NCBI GenBank assembly: GCA_025349905.2
Contig: MU624738.1
Span: forward strand, 1-27,001
Reading direction: 5' to 3'
DNA: 27,001 nt
Source of the DNA: Blastocladiella britannica
Lineage: Eukaryota > Blastocladiomycota > Blastocladiomycetes > Blastocladiales > Blastocladiaceae
Shown here: positions 10,034-20,739 of the stretch, piece after piece
Numbering within the stretch: position 1 is the first letter of the stretch
Layout of the letters: each line of letters starts with the position of its first letter
Notes under the pieces: model-generated
The model's database searches: none
Told to the model about the DNA's origin: nothing
The model's input: only the letters and a program-made list of their open reading frames with translations
Translations under genes and position numbers: made by a program

Positions 10034-10747
10034 TCACCATGCCGCACTCCGCTTCTTGCGACGGTCCCGCAGCTCCTTTGCCCAGTCCCGCTTGCCGGCG
10101 CCCTTCTTGAACGACACCTTCTCGGCCTTTTCCTTGAGCGCCCTGCGGCGCTCGGCACTGGCTAGAATCTCCTCCACCAGCGTGTTCTTGCGCTGCTTCT
10201 TGGTGAGGCGCGCGCTGTAAAACTCGTGCTTGGCCTCCACGATGCGACCAACGTGGAAGAACTTTGGCAGGGCTGTTGACCGGTCGCGCTTGTAGTGGCG
10301 CTTCGAGTCGAGGACATCGCGGTTCTTGAGCACAATCAGGTCATTCCGGATTTCAGGCGTAATCTCGGTGGCCGGCAGGTTGAACCACTTGTCGCCAGCA
10401 GTGTCGGTCTTGCGCTCCACCACCGTGTACCCCTTGCCGGCCTTGAGGTCGCGCGTGGGCAGTGCGTCGTCGGCAGTGGACGCTGCGAGCGCGCGCTTAA
10501 TGACGGCCCGTGGTGGTTCCGAGAGAGTCTGTTGAGAAATGCGCGAGTCGAGCTTCAGGAGCTTGACGGATGCGAGAGATGCCGAAGGAGCAGCTGGTGC
10601 CATTGCTGCAGGTTTGGCTGTACCCGTCTTGTGTGTTGGGGCCAGTGAGCCATCGTTTTTCTGCTGCTGCTGCGCACTAAAGCGCAAGGAGGCGGTGGCA
10701 CGCGCGAGGAGCGCTTCGAGGTCGAGCTTGCCGGGCGGCGATGTCAT
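10034..10747 (-). CDS. FCF2: Fcf2-type pre-rRNA processing protein
   Basis: A single-exon gene of 237 residues. Fcf2 (related to TdIF2/DNTTIP2) is a nucleolar component of the small-subunit processome, needed for early cleavages of the 35S pre-rRNA. The Fcf2 domain is clear: KWFNLPATEITPEIRNDLIV at about 120-139, then NRDVLDSKRHYKRD, then PKFFHVGRIVEAKHEFYSAR, LTKKQRKNTLVEEIL, and a basic tail ending KKRSAAW. The first 110 residues are Ala/Ser/Gln-rich and probably disordered. ATG 10747 (MTSPPGKLDLEALL) is chosen as the first ATG with protein-like sequence after it; the frame is open further upstream, but that part looks like UTR. The stop TGA (10036-10034) overlaps the most upstream in-frame ATG of the PMR1 frame. 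The start is 112 nt from the divergent NEO1 start. Confidence 0.93.
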   Translation of the reverse strand: MTSPPGKLDLEALLARATASLRFSAQQQQKNDGSLAPTHKTGTAKPAAMAPAAPSASLASVKLLKLDSRISQQTLSEPPRAVIKRALAASTADDALPTRDLKAGKGYTVVERKTDTAGDKWFNLPATEITPEIRNDLIVLKNRDVLDSKRHYKRDRSTALPKFFHVGRIVEAKHEFYSARLTKKQRKNTLVEEILASAERRRALKEKAEKVSFKKGAGKRDWAKELRDRRKKRSAAW

Positions 10748-10859
10748 TTTTAAATTCGTCGCGTAATTTTTGCGAAGACGTAAAAAAAATCCCTTTCGCA
10801 CGTGGCGACGTTACCCACGTCTTGACCTCTTCAACGGCGCAAAGAAGAAATCATCAAAA
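10748..10859. promoter_or_regulatory. Candidate bidirectional promoter FCF2/NEO1
   Basis: The ATGs of two divergent genes are separated by 112 nt, so both core promoters and 5' UTRs must fit here or overlap the coding sequence. The segment holds a CACGTG palindrome (10799-10804), an inverted repeat GACGT-5-nt-ACGTC (10807-10821) and a GACGTAA. CACGTG is the core of E-box/bHLH sites in fungi, and GACGTAA resembles a CRE/ATF site. Six-base words occur often by chance, so a function is only suggested. Confidence 0.35.
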
Positions 10860-13800
10860 ATGTCTGAGCATATTCGACTGGTCGGCCTCCACGCTACTGA
10901 CTCGACAGTATCGAGCGCGAGCCACTCTGCACTGAGCTTCCTTGACGGGCACGATAGTCCTCAAGCATCGTCGTCGTCCCGTCCTGCCACGAACGATCGC
11001 GGTGTGCGATGGGCTTCCTCGACACCGCCGCCCTCGTCGGCGCCACGCGCCCGCGGCCAGTCCGCCTCCCCACGCAGCTCGCCCCACAGCACCTTACGTC
11101 CTGTAAAAGTCTATGACGCGTCCGAAACTGAGCTGGATCCCGAGGAGGGCCTGATTGCAGCCGAGGCGACGGTGTGCATCCAAATTTTTTTCTTGGCAAA
11201 AAAAAAAACAATGGATCTTGGCAGTGCAGAAAGGATTCACTCAATTTGTGTTTTGCAGTCTCCAGCAATACGAGGATACCGCCGCAGCCCGCCTGCTCGA
11301 TCGCTCGGCTCGCGTATCTTTACTGGACTAGCATGGACCGTGTGCGGACCCTTTTGGTTTCTCGGATTCCTCGCGCGAGTGGCCATCACTCCGTTCCGAG
11401 CCGCGGTGCCATCTGGCCCACGTTCCATTTGCAGTCCTGGTACGCACATTGTTAATTCGCGACATTTGCCTGGACCTTGACTCTCTTTCTTTCGCAGTGG
11501 CAATGCATGATCGAAAGCATCGGTTCAAAGAATTTCCGCCGAATGCCGTGAAAAACCAAAAGTATACGCTCGTCTCGTTCGTCCCGGTCGTGCTTTACGA
11601 GCAGGTGCGTGCATTTTTTTTTTTTCCAGTTTTCTCCCTCTACCAAATTGACTTGGCCGCCATACAAAACAAATCCAGTTTAAGTACTTTTTCAACCTGT
11701 ACTTTTTGCTCGTGGCATGCTCCCAGTTCATTCCTTCTCTGCAGATCGGGTACCTCGTCACTTATTTCGGTCCGCTGGTCTTTGTGCTCATGGTCACCAT
11801 GGCCAAAGAGGCCGCCGACGACATCAAACGAGCACGGCGTGATGCCGCCGCCAACGCTCAGCCAGTGCAGGTGCTCGATCCGGAGCTCGGGACCTTTATC
11901 GCTGTTCCTTCGTCCGAACTGGTGGTCGGCGACCTGGTTCAGGTGACGAAAAATCAGCGGATCCCCGCCGACTTGGTACTGCTGCGGACACACGACAAGG
12001 CTGGGTCGTGCTTTATTCGAACCGACCAACTGGACGGCGAAACGGACTGGAAGCTCAAACTTGCCCTCCATGGCACGCAAACCGCGTCTGCTGACTGCGC
12101 TTTAGCTGGCGTCGAAATGATGGTGGATGCCGAGCCACCAAGCAAGGATATCCACGCATTTACTGGGAACTTAACGATTCATTCTGCGATGCCGCAGCCC
12201 CTGCCATCTCGACACTCGCCTTCGACTCGTACTGGTAGCGCGACAAATTCATCGCCCTCTGGAAGCGCTGCAGGGCGCTCGCCCGTGGAGCCGATATCGG
12301 CCGACAACATGCTCTGGATGAATACGGTACTCGCGTCCCCTGACCCCATTCTTGGCTGTGTTGTCTACACGGGCCGGGATACTCGCGCCGTCATGAACAC
12401 CAACCTGCCCGCCGTGAAGGTGGGCAAGCTCGACATGGAAGTGAACCGGCTCTCCAAGATTCTCTTTGCCGTGACGGCGGTGCTGTCGTTTGTCATGATC
12501 TATTTCAGCGGGTTTCATGGCGCGTGGGGCGTGTACCTTGTGCGGTTTATGATCCTCTTTTCCTCTATCATTCCCATCTCGCTCCGTGTGAATTTGGATA
12601 TGGGTATGTGCCACTTTTTGTTTTTTTTACATGACCCCTCTCACGCAATCCATCAACAGGCAAATTGTTTCATGCACAACAAATCATGTGGGACACGGAC
12701 ATTCCCGACACGATTGCGCGTACATCAACGATTCCCGAGGAGCTCGGTCGGATCGAGTACCTCCTTTCCGACAAGACGGGGACACTGACGCGCAACGAAA
12801 TGGACATGAAAAAGGTTCACGTCGGAACCATTGCATTTGGTATCTATACATTTTTCCATCGCACTATTATGTTGCCATTCGATTTCACCTATATCTTCAT
12901 GTACAGGCCTTGATAGTTTTGAAGAAATGCGCCAATTGGTCGAAACGGGACTCGCGGCTCCTTTGACTGCCACCGTTCCAACCGGGAACTTGCTCGATAC
13001 AGCAGGTGTGCTGAGCCCACAGTCCCCACAACTCCTACCCGTGTCTCCGGCCCTCGTGCAGCTCCCGAGCCTTTGGGGGACTCTGCAACCGTCGCCATCG
13101 GCAGCAGCAGCATTTGGAGCAGGTAGCTCACTTGGACCCGCAACCAACAAACGAGGGCATGTCAAGTCCCGCGACATGGCTTCCCGGGCTTCTGACCTGG
13201 TTCTCGCACTGGCGCTCTGCCACAACGTTAATCTAATCGTGTCCGAATCGGACGGATCGCTCTCCCTCCAGGCGGCATCGCCCGACGAGATTGCCCTGGT
13301 GCGATGGGCACAGCACATGGGCGTTTCCCTCATGCACCGCGACGTCCATTCCATTCGCGTCATGCTTCCCAACGGCCGCGAAAGCACTTTCGACATTCTT
13401 CACGTTTTCCCGTTCACGTCCGAGTCAAAGCGCATGGGGATTGTGCTCCGCAACGTCGACTCGCAAGAAATCATGTTCTTGCAAAAGGGCGCGGACGCGG
13501 TCATGACGCGGCTCGTGCAGTACAATGACTGGCTGGACGAGGAGTGCGACACCATGTCTCGCGAGGGTCTGCGGACCCTGGTGGTGGCGCGTAAGCGTTT
13601 GTCGCCGGACCTCCTGGCTCGGTTTAACGAATGCATGCACACGGCGCGCACCGCGCTGGTGGGGCGGGCCGAGGCAGTACAGGCCGTTGTGACCCAGTTT
13701 CTCGAGCACGATTTGGAAATCCTGGGGCTCACGGGTGTCGAAGATAAGCTGCAGGAGGATGTGCGGCCGACGTTGGAGTCGCTCCGGAATGCTGGGATCA

Positions 13801-15174
13801 AGGTGTGGATGCTTACTGGCGACAAGGTGGAGACTGCGACCTGCATTGCGCTGTCCTCCAAACTGGTCTCTCGACAGCATTCGATCTACACCATCGCCAA
13901 AGGTTCCTTTTTTTTGTTATGTTTGAGGCTATTTACAGAGGCACTCACTGACACACATGAACCAGTGAAAACACCACATGAGGCAGAAGAAGAGCTTTCG
14001 CGCCTCGTCCATGCCACCGATGCGTGCCTGATCATTGATGGCGAGTCCCTGGCCGTGTGTCTCGAGCACTGCCTGTCACAGTTTCTGACGATTGCTACGC
14101 GCCTCCCCGCCGTGGTGTGCTGTCGGTGTTCGCCGACGCAAAAGTCGCAGGTCACCGAGGCCATCAAGGCGCACACTGGCCGGCGCGTGTGCTGCATTGG
14201 CGACGGCGGCAACGACGTGTCCATGATCAATTCTGCCCACGTTGGCGTTGGCATTGTTGGGAAAGAAGGCATGCAGGCGTCGCTCGCGGCTGATTTTTCC
14301 ATCACCCAATTCTCGCATCTGACGAGGCTGATTTGTACGTCCGATTTATATTTTCATCGAATGTACTCGGACTCATAAAGATGGTAAATAGTATGGCACG
14401 GCCGCAACAGTTATCAGCGGTCCGCCAAGCTGGCCCATTTCGTGATTCACCGCGGCCTCATCATCTCCATCATGCAGGCGGTGTTCTCGGCCATTTTTTA
14501 CTTTGCACCGATCGCCCTCTACCAGGGTATGCTCTTGGTCGGGTACACGACCGTGTACACCATGTGGCCCCTGTTTTCCTTGGTTCTCGACTTTGACGTT
14601 CCGGCGGACCTGGCCCTGCTCTTTCCCGAGCTGTACAAGGACTTGCTCAAGGGCCGACAGCTATCTTTCAAGACGTTTTTCATTTGGTTACTCGTGTCCG
14701 TTTACCAGGTATGCGTTTTATTGTCCTTATTGAATCTCAAGAGTTTTTTTTTAATGCGTGTATGTAGGGCGGGGCCATTATGATGCTGGCGCTCCTGCTG
14801 TTCGACAACGACTTTGTCCACGTTGTTTCCATTTCATTCACTGCTCTGATCTTTAACGAGCTGCTGATGGTCGCACTCGAAATCGTCAACTGGCACCGGT
14901 ACATGCTCTGGGCGCAAGTTGCGAGCGTCGTGATTTACTTGGTGTCGATGGCCATCTTGCCCGAGTTTGGTATGTATTCCTTCCTGTTTTCGTCGGAAGA
15001 CCACACTCACCCCGGTTTACACGAAATCCAGACCTCACCTTCATCCTGACCTTGTCGTTTGCCTGGAAGTCGCTTGCCATCACCGCCCTCAGCAGCGTCC
15101 CGCTCTTCCTCATCAAGCGCATTCGATTCCACTTTGCCCCTCCAAGTTACCAAAAGCTGGTGAACAATCATTGA
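10860..15174 (+). CDS. NEO1: Neo1/ATP9-type P4-ATPase (phospholipid flippase)
   Basis: Ten exons: 10860-11171, 11259-11439, 11498-11604, 11679-12603, 12660-12839, 12907-13902, 13966-14334, 14392-14708, 14768-14969, 15032-15174, encoding about 1243 residues. Neo1-class flippases act in Golgi and endosomal membranes and need no Cdc50 partner. Hallmarks: [63 protein letters not shown], with the P4-specific [17 protein letters not shown] in M4; phosphorylation loop [12 protein letters not shown] (Asp about 546); [46 protein letters not shown] (about 979); [20 protein letters not shown]; and the C-terminus [20 protein letters not shown] and the short tail separate it from Drs2/Dnf types. The first 160 residues are poorly conserved, Ser/Pro-rich, with a hydrophobic stretch near [19 protein letters not shown] low-complexity insert follows [14 protein letters not shown]. 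The exon 7 acceptor could alternatively end at 13938. Confidence 0.94.
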
Positions 15175-15354
15175 GATCACAGCCGATCATCGTCTTTGGT
15201 GAAAGAGAAATATATACAGAGCACTTTTTGTTATATATTCTTTAATTTTTTTTTTCTCTTCTCGCCTTGACGGTCGAGAGCCGGTTGGATATATATAGAA
15301 CCGCGTGTAACACACACCCAAAAACAAAGAGACAACAATCGGAGAGGAAGGAGC
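15175..15354. other. Convergent 3' intergenic gap, NEO1 / MedA-like
   Basis: These 180 nt between two convergent stop codons are AT-rich with TATATA runs and a T10 tract near 15245-15256. On the plus strand GAGAAATATA occurs 31 nt after the NEO1 stop (15205-15214). The same motif follows the GMPPA stop, and a close variant follows the PI4K stop. It is a candidate 3'-end formation element; no canonical AATAAA is visible. Confidence 0.4.
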
Positions 15355-18168
15355 TCATGGGCCAGGGGCACAAAAGGCGCCCAAGAGCTGGGTATCGATG
15401 GGCGTCTGCGCTGCAATTTCCGCGACGGTATCGAAAATGGCGCTCGTGTTCTCGCGCAGCAATGACTCGGAGCGGCTCGTCAGCCAGTGAAGCTCTGGAT
15501 CGTCTTCGTGCGTTGCACCATCAACTTGGCCCTGCGGCAGGAATCCGCCATTTTCGCCGCCGTCGTCAGCAGATTGGGCTTGGTGGGCCGCCGGACCGTT
15601 GAAGTGCCGGGCCATGAGGTGGTGTGGTGCTGCCGTCGTCAGCTGGTGTGGGTGCGGCGATGCAAGCGGGGTGGGCAGGAACGGGGTGGTGGCGGCCCAG
15701 CCCACCACGTCCCGCTCGCGCATGGCATCCATGACAGTCGAAATGTCCAACAGGGGCGTAAACGACAGCTCGATCTCCGTCCAGCGCTCGCCATTGCTTG
15801 GGGCAGGCGGCGGAGTCGGCACGCAAAGAACCGTTGGGGCCGGGACGCAATCGACACGCGACTCGGGCGAACCCGTCAGGCCGTCCTCAACGGACCAGAG
15901 CGACACGCCGCCCAACATCGGAGCCTCTGCGTGTGTGCCGCCCGGGACCGAAAACATGCCTCCCGTACCAGAGATGGGTGGGCTCATCATCATTGTCGTG
16001 GTCAAGAAGCCAGAGTCGTCGTGGGTATCGGCGCCTTGGGAGGTTGGTGCAGCGGCCACAGCCGCCGCAGTGTCGTCACTGCCAAGACCAAACATGGCCG
16101 AGTCGCTCATGATCGCCAGTTGGCTGTCGCCGGTGGTGTCGGTGCCAGTCTGAGACCGACCAGCATCGGTCAAAAATGGCGGGTCGAGAAGTTCTGGTCC
16201 CATACCGACGGAACCGCCGCCAGACGATCGCACAAGACTGTCATGAACGCCGAGGTGGTCAAAATCGACGCCGTCAACGTCAGGCGCAAGCGGCCAGTTC
16301 AGGAATGGCGGGTCGCTCTCAAACTGCAGCAGTTGACTGGACATTGGCTGCTCGTTTGGATGCGCGGAGCGCGGCCACGGCAGTTCAGAGGCAACCCCGG
16401 GCCACGGCGGCGGAAGGCGTTGGTTGTTGGTGGGGCTGGTGGGGTTCCGGCCATCCGGGTGATTCGCACCCAGTGCTCGTGCCCGAGGCGAATGCAGCTG
16501 GTGGTGAGCGCTCCCCCCTGCGGATGCTGGAAGCTGCCCGGAAACGGTCCCCAAGCTCGGGCTTGTGTGCATCTGCCAGTCACGCCGATATTGCCGGTCG
16601 TGCAAGATGGGCGAGGACAGGAAGGACGACAATGGAAACATGAGCGAGAGCGGCGTCCCATTCGCGTGATCGCTGGACACTGCTGATCTCGCTCCCAAGG
16701 TGGTGGATGCCGACATTGCCCCTGCAAGCAAGGTCGTTGGCGATGAAAGATCCGAAAGAGGGTCAGAATGCACCGCGGCGGGCGCGGAGCCATGATCACC
16801 ACCGTCTGGGGGCGCCTGATACTCGTCAAACGCGTGTCGAATGAACTAACTCGAAAAAAAAAAAGCAAATGAGATGTTTTGGATTCTGAGACATGTCCAA
16901 AAAAAAAAAAAAACACAGTACGCACCAGCTTCCACATGATCTTGCGCGTCAGATCCGCCAAATTCTTCCACAGAAAGACCTTGAGATCTTTGGCGATACG
17001 ACGGGGCATGGGGTCACGAAAGCCCATCACGGTCCGGAAAAAGGCGGGCGAGTTGGCACCGGTGATGGTCGTGGGGCGGTACGTCTCGGCATTGCGGCGG
17101 ATGCGGTTCTTTTCTTCGATGGTGAACGGGCGGCCAAAGAGCGACTCGAGCATGAGAATGAGATCCACCGACGTCAAGAAGTAGTCGTCCTCGTCCTCCC
17201 AGTAAATGCAGCTGGTGGTGTGAATCGAGCTCGGACCGCCGTCGCGGTCGCCAGCAGCCCTGGGAGCGAGCACTCGGGTCGAAATGTGCAATGAGGTCGG
17301 GTTGTTTTTGCGGAGGACAGGAACGAACTGCACGAGCCGCCGGCGGACAAACACCTTTTCGTAGTCGGTCCACGACTCCATGACCTGCTCGGGGGAGGTA
17401 TCGTACTGCAGATCGAGCATCTCCACACGGTGCTCGAACGGGACGTCATCGTGGATCGCGGCCTGCTCCACTTGCTGCACCACAGCAGGCCGAGTGAATC
17501 CGGTCGACCGCTGCGGAGTGTCGGCGGTCAGCCCACGCTCTGGCGTGTCTGGGAGCTCTTGAGCGTCACTCGCGGACGCAGCCGCCTGGTTGCCGAGTTG
17601 GAGGTGTTGTTGTGGGGGTTGCGGTTTACGTCGGCTTTTGAGACGAAGCCGCTTGCTCGGCTCTTCATACTCGTCCTCCAGCTCCGAGCTCTGGTCGGGA
17701 TGGGGCTCGTACTCGTCGACCGTGTCGTGTCCAGGCGATGAAATCTCGTGCAAGTTGCGTTTGCGCTGCTGCTGCTTTGTGTGCAGGGGGCCGCCAGAGC
17801 ATGGGGCGGACGACAAGGGGCTACTTGCAAGAATTTGTGAGTCCAAGGTTGATCGTTTCAATGCGATGCGCGAAACAAAAAGAAGCGCACCTGAAAGACG
17901 CGTCACTGGCAGGCACCATGGCCATGGGTTCGTTCTTGAGCTGCGGCAAGGATGGTCGTGAGTGCTCTTCCGGAGGCTGGGGCTCGATCGCGTCAATGCT
18001 GTCCATCAGCGCGTCCGCTGAGCTGGGAGCGATATGGATAGCAGGAAAATCCCACGACAAGGCGGCCTCGTTGGATAGCTGGAGGAACGACGACACATCG
18101 CAGAGGCTGGGCGAGACGGCGCCCGGGACACTCGGCGCGATCGGGTCTGAACCAGGCGGAGAAGACAT
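15355..18168 (-). CDS. MedA/DUF7082-like putative transcriptional regulator
   Basis: Three exons in transcript order: 18168-17891, 17823-16926, 16845-15355, encoding about 888 residues. Residues 250-392 resemble the domain shared by the fungal Medusa (MedA/Acr1/Ren1) developmental regulators: VRRRLVQFVPVL, TTSCIYWEDEDDYFLTSVDL, LMLESLFGRPFTIEEKNRIR, RNAETYRPTTIT, FFRTVMGFRDPMPR, and IAKDLKVFLWKNLADLTRKI. A basic run KRLRLKSRRK (151-160) resembles a nuclear signal. The N-terminal 150 residues are acidic and Ser/Pro-rich. About 500 residues after the domain are low in complexity, rich in Pro, Ser, Asp and Gly, and could be activation or interaction regions. Upstream in-frame ATGs (18294) exist, but ATG 18168 (MSSPPGSDPIAP), preceded by an A-run, looks right. 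The last acceptor must be the GTTAG ending at 16846; using the nearby TCGAG would hit a stop. The role in development is inferred from the family. Confidence 0.72.
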
Positions 18169-19085
18169 TTTTTTTTTGTGTTGTGGTGTAGTTGTCGCTG
18201 CTGTTGGGTTGGTTGGGTGGTGCTGAGGCTCGGGTATTCTGGGTGTGAGATCCGATCGGTAAATGGCGCTGTCTGGCACGACGGAAATGAACAAATGAAC
18301 AGGTTACTCACCAGGATCCGAGCAGGCCAGGACGGCGCGTACTGTAAGTGCAGAGGTGAGCAACAAGGAAGAAATAAGGAACACGGATCAAAGACAAATC
18401 CGCACGACCCCGGTCAGTATGAGGGAATGATGTCGAAGAAAAACGGGTGCGGCAGAGTTGTCCACTCCAGCGACGAATTCAGAAACAAAAAGCAAAAAGC
18501 AAAAGCAACAAAAAAAAAAAGATCAGAGCGCAGCGCCAGTCAGGGCGGTCTCAAGGGTTCATCCGCCCTTTTCACGGCGCCGGCGCGCGCGCGACGGAAA
18601 GCGTGATCAGCCAGCGGAGGCTTGCTGTCTTGCTGTCTGTATGGGGACGCGCTTTCGTTCGTTTTTCGCAAATGGTGGTCGGTGAGACACATTACGATCA
18701 ATGCCATCACTGCGTTTATCCCTTGCTTCAATATCCACTTCCCATTATTATTCCAGTCAACAACAAAATGGAGGGTGCCTTGCGCAAACCGCGGCGTTGT
18801 CGTCAACCCAAACTGTGGTTGTCTCGCCGAAAAAAAAAAAAAAAATCCATGTTGCAGATCCCAGACAAGAAAGAACGCGATCCTCTTTTGTGGTGCATCA
18901 GGTTCCCTTTCCTTTGATGATCCTGTCTTGATATGCATAATTAATTGGCCAATTCGATTTGGTTGAGAGCGACGACGTTTTCGCTGAGGTTGGGAAATCC
19001 CTAAGCTTCGCCTCTTTGCAAAAAAAAAAAACGAATCAGCTCGCCACCCTCGTCGCCTAACAAAAGAAAAAAACCCAACAAAAGA
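18169..19085. other. 917-nt divergent intergenic region
   Basis: This is the longest non-coding stretch in the window, between the start codons of the MedA-like and GMPPA genes, so it probably contains both promoters. It holds A-rich runs (18480-18520, 18830-18844, 19019-19032), a T/G-rich segment beside the MedA-like start (18170-18225), and a short C/G/T-rich repeat (tcttgctgtctg near 18630). Several plus-strand frames of 75-156 codons run through it, but their Lys-rich, A-run-driven composition and lack of recognisable motifs argue against coding. A non-coding RNA or 5' leader exons for either gene cannot be excluded. Confidence 0.5.
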
Positions 19086-20609
19086 ATGTCAACCTCCTCC
19101 ATCAAGGCCGTCGTGCTCGTTGGCGGGCCGTCCCGCGGCACCCGCTTCCGCCCGCTGTCGCTCAACTGCCCCAAGCCGCTGTTCCCGATCGCCGGCCAGC
19201 CGATGCTGTACCACCATCTGGCAGCCCTGGCCGAGGTCCCTGGCCTGCGCGAGGTCTTTCTCGTGGGCTTCTTTGAGGACTCGGTGTTTGCGCCGTTCCT
19301 GGAGCGCGTGGCGGTCGATTTGCCGTCACTGACCGTGCGCTACTTGCGCGAGTACCAGGCGTTGGGCACCGCCGGCGGCATCTTCCATTTCCGCGACGAG
19401 CTGACGCGCGGTGTTACCTCGCACTTTTTCGTGCTGCACTCGGACATTTGCACGGGAACGCCACTGGCGGGCATGCTCGATTTCCATCGTACCAAGGCCG
19501 CTGCCGCTGCCGCTGCGGGGGCCGAGCTCACCCTCGGCACGATGCTCACGTCGCGGGTTCCGCCCGAGACCACGCAGCGGTACGGGTGCGTGGTGGCCGA
19601 CGCCGACAAGCACGTGGTGCACTATGTCGAGAAGCCCGAGTTTTTCATCTCGGACCTGATCAACGGCGGCGTGTACTTGTTTGACGTGGCGGTGATTGAC
19701 TTGCTGGACTCGATCCGCAAGGACCGCGTGGCGGCCATGGCCGCGCTCGAGGCGTCGCGTGCCAACTCGATCGACTCGCTGGCGTCGCTGCAAATGTACG
19801 ACGAGATTGCCGCCCCGAACGACGGCAAGCTGCGCCTTGAGCAGGACATTTTGCGCGGGCTTGCCGGCACTGGCCGTCTCTTTGCGTACGAGTCGCAAGA
19901 GTTTTGGACCCAAATGAAGACTGCCACGTACGGATTTCATCCTTTGTTGTATATCGCTTTCTCACGCACTGTATGTCAATGCAACCTCAGCTCGGCGGTC
20001 CTTGTCAACACGCTCGTGCTCCAGCACAACAAGCGCCGTCGCTCCGGCAGCGTTGTTGCCGAGACCATGAAGGGTCCCCAGATTATTGGCGCCGTTTCGA
20101 TCCACCCGAGCGCTCAGATCCACCCGACTGCAAAGGTACGTTGTCTTTTTTTTTTTCTCGCTCGATTTGGCTAAAAGAAAACCTCACACTATCCAAAATG
20201 GCAAACAAAAGGTCGGCCCGAACGCTTCGATCGGTCCCCGCGTCATCATTGGCCCCGGCTGCCGTGTCAAAGAGTCCATTATCCTTGACGGTGCCGAGCT
20301 CAAGGCCAACGCCTGTGTCCTCTACTCGGTAGTGGGGTGGAACTCCAAGATCGGCACCTGGACGCGCATTGAGGGTACCCCGCAGGAGGGCGTGATGCAG
20401 AAGCTCATGCTGAACGGACAAAAGACCCAGTCTGCCACTGTGATTGGTACGGCCTTTCTGTTTTTTTAATTGTGAGAATGGGTCATTGACGTCCATGGAA
20501 ATTTATAGGTCACGAGGTTAAGATCGCCGACGAGGTCATCATTCGCAACTGCCTCGTGCTCCCGCACAAGGAGCTCAAGTCCTCGTACCACAACGACATT
20601 TTGATGTGA
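19086..20609 (+). CDS. GMPPA: GMPPA-type mannose-1-phosphate guanylyltransferase homologue
   Basis: Four exons: 19086-19927, 19991-20135, 20212-20446, 20509-20609, encoding 440 residues, near the usual GMPPA length. The N-terminal nucleotidyltransferase fold carries VVLVGGPSRGTRFRPLS (residues 9-25). The two extra residues in GGPSRGTR mark the alpha (GMPPA) rather than the beta (Psa1/GMPPB) class. CPKPLFPIAGQPML, LREYQALGTAGGIFHFRDEL, HYVEKPEFFISDLINGGVYL and LRLEQDIL follow. The C-terminal hexapeptide beta-helix is seen in IIGAVSIHPSAQIHPTAKVG and NASIGPRVIIGPGC, then CVLYSVVGWNSKIGTWTRIE and a conserved end VLPHKELKSS. In animals GMPPA is mainly an allosteric partner that restrains GMPPB in cytosolic GDP-mannose synthesis; whether this copy is catalytic cannot be told. 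The ATG is the only good start, preceded by an A-rich leader. Codon use is strongly C/G-ending, suggesting good expression. Confidence 0.93.
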
Positions 20610-20739
20610 TAGCCATTCTTTTTCTGGTTGGAGAAATATACTTACAACAGTCCCCGCATTGTATATTTTCTCACTTCACCGGGCCGCTCGGTCCGACAAC
20701 GCGCACCTGAATCAATCAAAACAAAAAAAGATGGTATTC
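20610..20739. other. Convergent 3' gap, GMPPA / PI4K
   Basis: These 130 nt lie between convergent stops. GAGAAATATA occurs on the plus strand at 20631-20640, 22 nt after the GMPPA stop. On the minus strand GAGAAAATATAC occurs (plus coordinates 20661-20672), 68 nt after the PI4K stop. The two copies face each other, as expected for paired 3'-end signals. No gene is seen. Confidence 0.45.

Noticed and set aside
13903..13938. Shorter alternative intron (36 nt) in NEO1
   Set aside because: It is in frame, so cannot be excluded, but it would be far shorter than every other intron; the 63-nt version was preferred.
15487..16686. A 399-codon plus-strand open frame
   Set aside because: It is antisense to the last MedA-like exon. 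GC-rich codons on one strand keep the other open, and the translation is Arg/Trp/His-rich with no recognisable motif.
18447..18917. A 156-codon frame in the large intergenic region
   Set aside because: It is driven by A-runs (poly-Lys), shows no conserved motif, and has no convincing start or splice context.
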